In this document: positions 7,276 through 14,554 of the stretch, piece by piece
Layout: each line of letters starts with the position of its first letter
Numbering within the stretch: the stretch's first letter is position 1
NCBI GenBank assembly: GCA_002492465.1
Contig: DKYT01000022.1
Coordinates: 1 to 41,846 of the forward strand
DNA length: 41,846 nt
Source: Lachnospiraceae bacterium UBA7093
Lineage (GTDB): Bacteria; Bacillota; Clostridia; Lachnospirales; Lachnospiraceae
Direction of reading: 5' to 3'
Notes under the pieces: generated by a model
Database searches by the model: none
What the model saw: the letters and a program-made list of their open reading frames with translations, nothing else
Told to the model about the DNA's origin: nothing
Translations under genes and position numbers: made by a program

Positions 7276-7632
7276 TCATTGATAAATTCCTAAAAATGAC
7301 GTTATTTTTCCGTATGGATATTCCCCATGGATGATTCCAAATTCAGGGTCGTAGTATTTATGATCGAATAATAGCGTCCAATGGGTATAACCCTCATTTG
7401 TATGTACTGTTAATATAGAATACGCATGGGGCGTCGGATTCTTTTTGGAAATCCGCGTATTCCGTTCAGCGTGTTTCACCCCATAAAAATCCAGTATTTC
7501 TATCAACTGCCCGATACTGGTAGGTCCGCTTGTTTTCATATCCTTTATGACTTCCTCTATCCCTTTGCCTGTAATCATTGCAATACATGCCTGACCACAG
7601 GTTTCAGAAGTCGGCTGTAACACCAGCTCCAT
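7276..7632 (-). CDS. C39-like cysteine peptidase-fold protein
   Basis: This 118-residue protein keeps the peptidase C39 catalytic pattern: Gln and Cys in LQPTSETCGQACIAM (Cys about residue 12), His in THWTLLF, and Asp in YYDPEFG. Stand-alone C39-like proteins of this size are common in Firmicutes, but their substrates are mostly unknown; there is no ABC transporter or bacteriocin precursor nearby. No signal peptide is visible, so it should be cytosolic. I use the ATG at 7632, preceded by GGAGGAGG; the ATG at 7650 overlaps that site. It sits between the XRE regulator and the alpha/beta hydrolase, all on the minus strand. Confidence 0.75.
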   Translation of the reverse strand: MELVLQPTSETCGQACIAMITGKGIEEVIKDMKTSGPTSIGQLIEILDFYGVKHAERNTRISKKNPTPHAYSILTVHTNEGYTHWTLLFDHKYYDPEFGIIHGEYPYGKITSFLGIYQ

Positions 7633-7640
7633 TTTCCTCC

Positions 7641-7659
7641 TCCATTCCAAAGCGTTTTA
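7641..7659 (-). repeat. Shared leader motif (copy before the C39-like gene)
   Basis: This matches 18 of 19 bases of the element at 31554-31572. On the minus strand it reads as a T/A-rich start, then ACGCTTTGGAATGGA, and runs into the GGAGG of the C39-like gene. It lies in the 39-base gap after the XRE gene. Confidence 0.6.
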
Positions 7660-7671
7660 TTTCTTGCCTTT

Positions 7672-8409
7672 CTACGAAAAATTTGTAAAAATATTCGCCC
7701 TTGAGACACCATCCACATGCATATATACATCCATGCAGGTAAGCCCGTCCTTTTCATACTCATGTTCGAAGCAGGGTAATATATTTTCTTTATGTTTTTC
7801 ACAAAAGCCGTTCGCCTGTAAAAATTCCAGTATCTTTTTATAGGCGTTGGGAATCCGTTCAAAAGCGGCGGCAAATGGGTCATATATTGTAATCACCGCA
7901 TAGGCGGCATCCTCCTGATCGGCATATTCCACTCCCGGACAGTCGGTTTCAAATCCTTCCGGCAAAACATACGCCGCTACATAGCCATGAAAATTGAACC
8001 TGTTTTGCAATTCCATGGAAACATATGGAAAATCCCATCCGATTTTCATTGCATCGGGCTTTTGCTTTAACAAACCTGAGCGCTGTGCCCAGTTATCCAT
8101 ATATGCCTGTACATCACCTTCCGGATTTGGTGAAATCATAACATATCTCGCCATCTTAAACCCTTTTACCTGCTTGATTGTGATTTCAGAATAAATCTCG
8201 CTGCAGGCGCCCATATCCTCCTTGACCAAAGCGTCCAATTTACAGGAAAACACATCGCTTAATGCAACCAGTTTATTCAATTCCGGTACAATCTCTTCCG
8301 CTTCCCACCTGGATATGGTCTGGCGGGAAACAGACATGATCTCCGCCAACTGCTCCTGGGTGATCCTCTTTTGTTTTCTCAGATATTGAATGTTTTTTCC
8401 TAAATTCAT
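7672..8409 (-). CDS. XRE-family regulator with GyrI-like effector domain
   Basis: This 245-residue regulator has an XRE helix-turn-helix at residues 1-60 (ITQEQLAEIMSVSRQTISRW). From about residue 75 it continues into a GyrI-like/AraC-type effector-binding domain, with FKMARYVMISP, YVAAYVLPEGFE and YAVITIYDPFAAAFERIPNA, a domain that binds small hydrophobic or cationic ligands. The combination suggests a ligand-sensing repressor. AGGAGG precedes the ATG at a good distance. The C39-like and hydrolase genes follow on the same strand and may be targets. Function beyond domain assignment is inference. Confidence 0.82.
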   Translation of the reverse strand: MNLGKNIQYLRKQKRITQEQLAEIMSVSRQTISRWEAEEIVPELNKLVALSDVFSCKLDALVKEDMGACSEIYSEITIKQVKGFKMARYVMISPNPEGDVQAYMDNWAQRSGLLKQKPDAMKIGWDFPYVSMELQNRFNFHGYVAAYVLPEGFETDCPGVEYADQEDAAYAVITIYDPFAAAFERIPNAYKKILEFLQANGFCEKHKENILPCFEHEYEKDGLTCMDVYMHVDGVSRANIFTNFS

Positions 8410-8581
8410 AAATTTTTCCTCCTGATTTCATATGTCTGTGAAGCCGTTGTCTTTCTGCCACAGATTTATTGTTGCATAATGATTTAAGAAAAAACACCAC
8501 GCCATAAATACTATTTTACCAAGCAATGTAAACCGTTAGTTGACATTGCCGCTTCTTTTGCATAACTCTGTCTTTGCATTT
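8410..8581. other. Short intergenic region upstream of the XRE gene
   Basis: It contains an imperfect minus-strand hairpin with TCTGTG/TCACAGA-type arms (around 8435-8465), close to the XRE start, and A/T-rich promoter-like sequence. No gene is visible. Confidence 0.4.
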
Positions 8582-9187
8582 TTAACTTCTCCATGCGACA
8601 ACCTCATCCATTTTCCTGCGAGGTCTCTCCTTTGGAAATTCCTCCGGATACCCCAATGCAATAGCGGCAATCAGTTGTCCGTCGCAGTTCAGCCATTGAC
8701 ATAATTCCTCATATGCAAAATAGATGTCACAGATCCAGAGGCTTCCGATTCCTTTTTCCGTTGCCGCAAGCAGCATATTCTGTATGGAAGCGCTGATGGA
8801 TTGAATATTACAGATATCATAAATGCGTTCTTCCGGCGTCAGCTCGGTGAAAAGATCTTTTCCCAACGAATTGACCACAAAAACGCTCACCGGCGCCTGC
8901 TGCATGATTTCAACGGTATATTTTGCCCCTGCAATATGCTGTCTGCTCTGAGGCAGCAATGCGTTTCCACTTTCTTCCCTTGCAATCCCCTGACGGAAGG
9001 CTTTCAGCATTTCTTCCTTTGCCTGCCCCTGCACCACTATATATTTCCAGGGCTGCCGGTTTTTGGAAGAAGGCGCTTTTATTCCGCTTTGGATAATATC
9101 TAAAAGCTCTTTTTCCGGGATAGGCGTAGTCGAAAATTTTCTTATACTTCGTCTCTCATAAATTGCGTTTATCATCTGTTTTCTCAC
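8582..9187 (-). CDS. Nitroreductase-family flavoprotein
   Basis: This protein of about 201 residues starts with the nitroreductase signature INAIYERRSIRKFSTTPIPE (FMN-phosphate-binding RRSIRKF). It continues with APSSKNRQPWKYIVVQ, which binds the flavin, and ends with ALGYPEEFPKERPRRKMDEVV. Members are FMN-dependent, NAD(P)H-using reductases of nitro compounds, quinones or enones in the cytosol. The start is either GTG at 9187 or the in-frame ATG at 9175, and ribosome binding is weak at both. It follows the AAA/DUF4143 gene by only two bases, so it may be expressed by read-through from that gene. Confidence 0.88.
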   Translation of the reverse strand: MRKQMINAIYERRSIRKFSTTPIPEKELLDIIQSGIKAPSSKNRQPWKYIVVQGQAKEEMLKAFRQGIAREESGNALLPQSRQHIAGAKYTVEIMQQAPVSVFVVNSLGKDLFTELTPEERIYDICNIQSISASIQNMLLAATEKGIGSLWICDIYFAYEELCQWLNCDGQLIAAIALGYPEEFPKERPRRKMDEVVAWRS

Positions 9188-9189
9188 TT

Positions 9190-10509
9190 TCAGAACACTC
9201 TCAGCAAAAAAGCCATATAAAGGGGAAGCGTAAGGATTTTCTCTGACCTGCCTATATTGTAATCGCCCAATTTAATGGCACTATTTACATGGTACTTTTC
9301 AGGATGCTGCAAAATGGTCTTCGTGCTTTTTACGTTTCCGGTAGACGCTTTCACCTCTACCAGTGTACACTCTCCTTTATATCGAATCACAAAATCTACT
9401 TCCAATCCACTGACCTTATGAAAATAATATAGTTTGCGTCCCATTTTCGTGAAGATATCGGCAATCAGGTTTTCAAAGACAGCCCCTTTATATCCATAAA
9501 GATTTCCCTGCAGAATATCATACTGTGTGCCATCCTCCAGCATACTGACAAACAAACCGCAATCCTTCATATATACTTTGAATACATCCTCTTGGGCATT
9601 TTCCTCCAGTGGAAGCTCTGTAATGGCAAGATTATAGCACCGGCAGATAATACCCGCATCCTCTATCCATTGCAGACTGCCTGCGTATCTGGAAGCAGTA
9701 GAACCCTTTCGCACGACGGAGTATTGAAATTTTTTATTCTCCTTGCTAAGCTGTCTGGGGATGGACTGAAAGCATTCCCTGATAAAAGATTTGTCCTTTC
9801 TTTCGGCATATTTTACCATATCATCCTCATAGGAACGAACGATATCCCTTTGAATGCGCAACACCTGATCCATTTGCTTCGTATCCACAAAGGTCTGAAC
9901 AGCATCCGGCATTCCCCCAACAACCACGTATTGTAAAAGCAACTGCTTCATGCGGTTATGAAGCGCCTCCGGAACTGGTTTTTCTGTTTCAAGACATTTT
10001 TTCAAAATGTCAATAACCGGTTCGGCAATCCCGTTTGCCCATAAGAATTCCTCAAAATCCAATGGATACATGTCAATCACCGTTTCTGACCCTACCGGAA
10101 TAGATTTGGGTTCTCTGCCATATCCTTTTACCCCTAAAAGCGACCCAGTTCCAATCACGTCATACCGTCCGTCGATCCGAAAAAATTTTAAGGCTGTCCG
10201 TGCCTCCGGGCAATCCTGAATTTCATCCAATACCAAAACTGTATTACCAGCCTCAAATACAGCCTCCTTCCCCAATAATGCGGACAGCATCATAACAATA
10301 TTGTCAATTTCCAGGGAACCTGCAAATATGGATGCATAAGCTGGATTCTCATAGAAATTCAGGTACACTACGTTTGGGTAATTCTTCTTCGCAAAATCCA
10401 GAACAGAAAAAGTCTTTCCACACTGTCTACACCCTTTTACAATCAATGGCTTATGATCCGCCATGCTCTTCCATTCTCTCAGCCTCTGTTCAATCTTCCT
10501 TTTTAGCAT
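9190..10509 (-). CDS. AAA ATPase with DUF4143 (AAA_14 family)
   Basis: This 439-residue protein has an N-terminal P-loop ATPase (Walker A GCRQCGKTF at about 26-34; Walker B VLVLDEIQDC at about 92-101; GTGSLLG sensor-like). It ends in DUF4143, whose core EVDFVIRYKGECTLVEVKAS has the D-ExK pattern of a restriction-endonuclease-like fold. These proteins are extremely common in Bacteroidetes and Clostridia, often as multicopy accessory genes, and their role is unknown. GGAGG precedes the ATG. A promoter and two copies of a 20-bp repeat lie just upstream. Confidence 0.88.
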   Translation of the reverse strand: MLKRKIEQRLREWKSMADHKPLIVKGCRQCGKTFSVLDFAKKNYPNVVYLNFYENPAYASIFAGSLEIDNIVMMLSALLGKEAVFEAGNTVLVLDEIQDCPEARTALKFFRIDGRYDVIGTGSLLGVKGYGREPKSIPVGSETVIDMYPLDFEEFLWANGIAEPVIDILKKCLETEKPVPEALHNRMKQLLLQYVVVGGMPDAVQTFVDTKQMDQVLRIQRDIVRSYEDDMVKYAERKDKSFIRECFQSIPRQLSKENKKFQYSVVRKGSTASRYAGSLQWIEDAGIICRCYNLAITELPLEENAQEDVFKVYMKDCGLFVSMLEDGTQYDILQGNLYGYKGAVFENLIADIFTKMGRKLYYFHKVSGLEVDFVIRYKGECTLVEVKASTGNVKSTKTILQHPEKYHVNSAIKLGDYNIGRSEKILTLPLYMAFLLRVF

Positions 10510-10543
10510 AGTGATTTTGCCTCCCTATCCTGCCATTATCTCT

Positions 10544-10614
10544 ATGATATAAAAAATCACAAACTTTTTCAAGGGACTTTTTCACTTTATCCGCAACTTT
10601 TTCAAGGGACTTTT
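10544..10614 (-). promoter_or_regulatory. Promoter with a repeated 20-bp element upstream of the ATPase gene
   Basis: On the minus strand TTGAAA (10572-10567), 17 bases and TATCAT (10549-10544) form a plausible promoter. The 20-bp sequence AACTTTTTCAAGGGACTTTT occurs twice as an exact direct repeat (10562-10581 and 10595-10614; 33 bases apart). The promoter-proximal copy covers the -35. It may be an operator pair. Confidence 0.6.
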
Positions 10615-10634
10615 GAGATAAATACACTTATTTC

Positions 10635-11546
10635 TTACTTTATTCTCTTCCCCACCACTACAAATCTCCCATCCTCTACCTGATAGGAACAGCAGGAAAG
10701 GGTAATAAATTCATCTCCAAATTCCGCTTCCACGCCGGTATCGTACAGGGACATTTCTTTGATGTTCCCATACCAATCCTGAAATTCTTCTTCGGTGTCC
10801 GCCTGAAAGAACTTGTAATACTTAAAAACCTGGTCTTTCTCAAAATATACCTGGGAGTAAAACACTGCAATCAGTTCATACCCACGTTCCTCATACAGAC
10901 TGTCAAAGGAAATTATACTGTGTTCTTTTCCATATTCCTCGTCTGCATAAAGCTTCAGATTGCCAAACATATCTCCCGACTTCATGGTATGCCCATGAAT
11001 GATCAAATTTGTGGAAGGGGCTTTGCCGCCCGCATAGCCCTGATCCTTTGTGCCCGTCCCCGGTTCCGAGTCCGTATCCAGAATCAGACAGCCGTTCTTA
11101 CTGGGCTGTCTGTAAAAGTCAAGATTCAGATAATAATTTTCATCCTCCGGCGTCTGCATCACTGGATAATCAATCACCGTCCCTTCAATGGAAAGCCATC
11201 CTGTCAGATCATGGTTCATCTCATACAGAGACTGATATTTAGGTATAATCTCCGGTTCAGGACGGTGTTCCATCATTGGGATTCCCTGAAACAGATCGGC
11301 AAAAAAGGCGTCAATTCCCGCCACCGGGAGTCCGTTTTTGTCATACTGTATTCCGAACTGCACCGATGCATTTTCCCCTTCCATGACCGCCTGTAAATTT
11401 TCCTGTATTTTGCGGGCGCGTATGTCCTGCCATAGGGTAAAAATTCCGTATCCTACAAGCCATATTGCCGCGCCTGCAAACACTGTCATACACAGCAGAT
11501 GGATCAGATTTTGCCATCCTTTTCCGTTACCCTTTTTCTGTTTCAT
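10635..11546 (-). CDS. srtB: Class B sortase
   Basis: This 303-residue membrane transpeptidase has an N-terminal transmembrane anchor (about residues 17-40) and a class B sortase domain. The catalytic His is in NLIIHGHTM, Cys in TLSCCSY, and Arg in DGRFVVVGKR at the C-terminus; the insertion between strands 6 and 7 is long, as in class B. It would cleave a sorting signal on a secreted protein and link it to peptidoglycan outside the membrane. The LPXTG-like surface protein gene ends 12 bases upstream on the same strand, and its VPKTG motif fits the xPxTG preference reported for clostridial class B sortases, so it is the likely substrate. Confidence 0.9.
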   Translation of the reverse strand: MKQKKGNGKGWQNLIHLLCMTVFAGAAIWLVGYGIFTLWQDIRARKIQENLQAVMEGENASVQFGIQYDKNGLPVAGIDAFFADLFQGIPMMEHRPEPEIIPKYQSLYEMNHDLTGWLSIEGTVIDYPVMQTPEDENYYLNLDFYRQPSKNGCLILDTDSEPGTGTKDQGYAGGKAPSTNLIIHGHTMKSGDMFGNLKLYADEEYGKEHSIISFDSLYEERGYELIAVFYSQVYFEKDQVFKYYKFFQADTEEEFQDWYGNIKEMSLYDTGVEAEFGDEFITLSCCSYQVEDGRFVVVGKRIK

Positions 11547-11558
11547 TTCTGTCAGCCG

Positions 11559-14207
11559 CTATCTTCCTATAAAGCTTTGTTTCTTCCCTGTAAGAACAAT
11601 TCCTGCCCCCGATACTGCCAGTATTACAACTGCCCAGGCTGCCGATACATCCTCGCCTGTCTTGGGCACCGCATCCTTTTTACCGTCCTCCGCTGCCACT
11701 GCCGTGTTTGCGGGAGTCGTCTTCTTGTTTACATTGACGTTATTGACAGACGTATTGTCCGTGCTGCTGTTATCGTTATTGCCATGATTGCTGTTGCCGC
11801 TATTACTACTGCCGCTATGACCGCCACCGGCATTGCCGTTGTCACTGTCGCTGCCACCGCCATTGACATTATCCGTATCATCGGTATTTAACGTATTTTC
11901 AGCGATCGTAAACTCCGTACTTGCACTGCCGTCTGTCCACAAAATTTCCATACTATGGCTGCCTGCCGCCAGGGTGTTTAAATAGGCAGGCTTCAGTTCG
12001 ACAATGGTGGAACCTGCACGGACACTGTAATTGTCCCTGTCAAGCAGCTGATCATCCACCTTGACTCCTTCAAACTTTTCAAAGTCACCGTTCCCTGTGA
12101 TGCCAAGACTTCCATCCTCGTTTAAAATCCATTTGCCGTTTGCGCCTTTAATGATCTTATAGGAGGGTCTTGTCAAAGCGTCTCTCTCTGCGCCGCAGAT
12201 ATTGCAATCTGCATCATATTCATCGTCATAGATATGCTGTCCATATCCGTCCATCTCCACATAGTCCACTATCTCACAGTCATCTCCCGTACAGATATGC
12301 CAGTGATCACTTTCATCATAGGTCCATTGCTCCGCCCATACATGATTATGATAGGGTTTAATTATGACATATGTATTGCCCCAGTATGTTTCCTCGGTGG
12401 GGTTCTCTATCACCTTCGCATCCCCCTCGCCGGTTCCGGCTTTTACCGTAACCTTATAATCATTTATAAAGTTTGGCGCAGAGGTAATTGCGTTTGTACC
12501 GCCAGCCTGTCCCGCTATTGCCACAAGCCTGCCGGCGGATATATTTGCATTCTGCGTCCATAGTCCAATGCTCCAGTCTGTTGCGGCTCCTCCTTCGGCA
12601 TAAAGATTCCCGCCGTTAAATGTGAAAGAGGCTGCGGATACGCCATAGGATTCCGCTCCTGCTGTTCCTCCCTTTGCCGTAACGTCGCTGTCGTTTATTT
12701 CCATCTCTTCCCCACAGTATACCGGAACACTGTAGCCGCTTTCCCCGGCGCCTGCTTCCGCATTTATTTCGCTGCCGCAAAGCGTAAGCTTCCCGGCGCC
12801 TATTCCGTAAGAAGAATTCGCCGCATCGCCGCCTGCCGCCAAAACTTTTGAATCGCTGACACTTATATTATAATCAGTGGAAAGCCCGTAAGAGTACTCT
12901 CCCCTGCCAGCCTGGGCAATGACTTCCGCATTGTTTGAAATTTCAATATCGCCCCAAGCGGCTGTGATAGCGGTAGAACTCCCCGCATCTGTCGCCCATC
13001 CTGTCCTTGCAGTAACCTTTCCTCCTATTATCTGAACTGATTCGCCGCATATCGCCCAGGACATATCCCAGTATCGGCTTTCAGACGGGCAGTCCCCTGC
13101 AATGGCTGTCACATTAGTGTTATCAAATTTAAGAGTGCGTCCGGCGTGAATCGTTATAATAGGTCCCCCTGTAGATGCGGTTCCAACAATCTCCAAACTG
13201 CCGCTGCCTGTAAAGGTAAGACCGTCAATGGCGTCAATGGTACGCCTTTTAGCCTGGTCACTGCCGGAACAGGATGCTTCGCTGACAATCCTGTTTTCAT
13301 TCAAAAGCTGAATTGTCAAATCCATTCTCCCTGTTGGGGTATCCCTGTTCATTGTTTTTATCGCATTGGCGTCATACGATGATGTATAAGTAATATCTGC
13401 CCCATCCAGCGTAAGGGTCTGAGTATCGGGATCGTATTTTACCTTTCCATCGTTTACCGGGTCGCCTTCAAGCACATTGTCGACATTCAGATTGGTTACA
13501 CGCACACCGGCAACATAAATTGGGTAATACACACTGGGTCTGGGTTTATATGCTGCTGTCATTTCCCTGTCCTCCTCAGGAATAACCGGCTGGCTTAGAG
13601 CCTGTCCCTGGAGTTCTATCATTTTAGAAGCAGCCGACTCATATTGGTCTGTAGTAAGCAGTTCCCTTTCTTCATCGGTCAGCTCTTCTTTTGCAGCATC
13701 CACAGCGGTAAGCTGCGCCGCCACCGTTTCCATATTTTCCGCCGTAATTTCATCCGCCTCAGGCAGTTTGTCAATCAACTCCTGCACGGGACAGATTTTA
13801 CAAACATAATTGCAGGCACTTCCTTCTTTTTCCTCCACATAACCGCAGTCCTCATCATGCGTATGTCCGCATTCGCTTGCCTCTGCATAACCGCAGTTTT
13901 CATCGTGCACATGGGTACATTCCCCTGCCTCCGCGTAACCGCAGTCTGCATCGTGCACATGTCCGCATTCGCTCTCCTCTGCATAGCCGCAGTTTTCATC
14001 GTGCACATGGGTGCATTCCCCCGGCTCTACTGCTTCTACATAACCGCATTCCTCTGTATGCTCTGTATGATGTGGGCACAATCCCCCTGCCGTCTCCGCC
14101 CTTGCCTGAGCTGGCGGCGCCACTGCCGCCAAACTCAGGCTGACCAGCAGCGAAAGCAACCATTTCCCCTTTCTGGAAATATGCGTCCCCTTAACTTGTC
14201 CTTTCAT
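11559..14207 (-). CDS. Sortase-anchored surface protein with CxHxH repeats (VPKTG sorting signal)
   Basis: This is an 882-residue secreted protein. A signal peptide (about residues 1-39, cleavage near QARAE) is followed by four to five Cys/His repeats of about 16 residues (C-x-H-x-H-D-x-x-C-G-Y; about residues 44-133). Then come a helical linker, a long beta-rich region resembling right-handed beta-helix/carbohydrate-binding repeats (about 230-590), a second His/Cys-rich module (NHVWAEQWTYDESDHWHICTG), a Ser/Asn/Gly-rich spacer, and VPKTGED with a hydrophobic helix and basic tail. It should be attached to the wall by the adjacent sortase. The repeats suggest metal binding. The ATG has AAGGAGGAG upstream. 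The function is unknown, probably adhesion. Confidence 0.85.
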   Translation of the reverse strand: MKGQVKGTHISRKGKWLLSLLVSLSLAAVAPPAQARAETAGGLCPHHTEHTEECGYVEAVEPGECTHVHDENCGYAEESECGHVHDADCGYAEAGECTHVHDENCGYAEASECGHTHDEDCGYVEEKEGSACNYVCKICPVQELIDKLPEADEITAENMETVAAQLTAVDAAKEELTDEERELLTTDQYESAASKMIELQGQALSQPVIPEEDREMTAAYKPRPSVYYPIYVAGVRVTNLNVDNVLEGDPVNDGKVKYDPDTQTLTLDGADITYTSSYDANAIKTMNRDTPTGRMDLTIQLLNENRIVSEASCSGSDQAKRRTIDAIDGLTFTGSGSLEIVGTASTGGPIITIHAGRTLKFDNTNVTAIAGDCPSESRYWDMSWAICGESVQIIGGKVTARTGWATDAGSSTAITAAWGDIEISNNAEVIAQAGRGEYSYGLSTDYNISVSDSKVLAAGGDAANSSYGIGAGKLTLCGSEINAEAGAGESGYSVPVYCGEEMEINDSDVTAKGGTAGAESYGVSAASFTFNGGNLYAEGGAATDWSIGLWTQNANISAGRLVAIAGQAGGTNAITSAPNFINDYKVTVKAGTGEGDAKVIENPTEETYWGNTYVIIKPYHNHVWAEQWTYDESDHWHICTGDDCEIVDYVEMDGYGQHIYDDEYDADCNICGAERDALTRPSYKIIKGANGKWILNEDGSLGITGNGDFEKFEGVKVDDQLLDRDNYSVRAGSTIVELKPAYLNTLAAGSHSMEILWTDGSASTEFTIAENTLNTDDTDNVNGGGSDSDNGNAGGGHSGSSNSGNSNHGNNDNSSTDNTSVNNVNVNKKTTPANTAVAAEDGKKDAVPKTGEDVSAAWAVVILAVSGAGIVLTGKKQSFIGR
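13829..14077 (-). repeat. 48-bp tandem repeats coding for CxHxHDxxCGY units
   Basis: The N-terminal region of the surface-protein gene consists of 48-bp units (16 codons) in which alternate units are most alike. Near-identical 34-base stretches recur 96 bases apart (for example near 13892 and 13988). The pattern indicates recent duplication of a two-unit block and makes copy-number variation between strains likely. Confidence 0.7.
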
Positions 14208-14465
14208 GATCCTCTCCTCCTTAATTCCTGCCCAACAAAAATACCCTGTTTCCCTGCCAAAAGTTCTTTGGCTTCCAGGGATTCCCGGGTGTTACCTATA
14301 ATATACTATAGGGGTCTGAGGAAAAGCGGAGCTCATCGTGAATTATCTCTTAAATGTAACGAATCGACAGTTGCCATATCCGCCAAATACACATCCTAAA
14401 ATTGCAGGCGTATTTGTGATATGATAACCATGTTGAACCATTTAACCAAAAAGAAAAACCTAAAA
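14208..14465 (-). other. 5' leader and upstream region of the surface-protein gene
   Basis: The leader contains a strong hairpin on the minus strand. An outer AGGG/CCCT stem (14277-14280/14252-14255) and an inner GCCAAA/TTTGGC stem (14272-14267/14261-14256) enclose a 5-base loop with a 4-base bulge on one side. A CCCGGG palindrome (14284-14289) and a dyad CCTATA-N6-TATAGG around 14306-14323 lie further up. No known riboswitch consensus is recognised, and I see no clean -35/-10 pair. There is no gene in the stretch. Confidence 0.45.
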
Positions 14466-14505
14466 ACAGCGCCCACCCACAAAAATAATTGTGGGAAGGC
14501 GCTGT
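14466..14505 (-). terminator. Intrinsic terminator of the redox-fusion gene
   Basis: This is a long two-part stem: ACAGCGCC/GGCGCTGT (14466-14473/14498-14505) outside and CCCACAA/TTGTGGG (14476-14482/14489-14495) inside. On the minus strand it is followed by TTTTTAGGTTTTT. It lies 50 bases after the stop codon of the 856-residue gene. Confidence 0.85.
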
Positions 14506-14554
14506 ATAGGCATTGATAAATGAAAACAATGAAAGAAATACAAAAGAAGCTATA

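Noticed and set aside
10510..10630. A short minus-strand frame with repeated KSLEKV units across the 20-bp repeats
   Set aside because: No ribosome binding site before its GTG, and it overlaps a good promoter and the ATPase start; the repeat explains the periodic peptide.
14208..14330. Cyclic-di-GMP riboswitch upstream of the sortase-substrate gene
   Set aside because: The conserved core of class I or class II c-di-GMP riboswitches is not present; only a simple hairpin is seen.
13644..14399. A long plus-strand open frame opposite the surface-protein gene
   Set aside because: It is antisense to the Cys/His repeats, has a repetitive composition dictated by the other strand, and no ribosome binding site.
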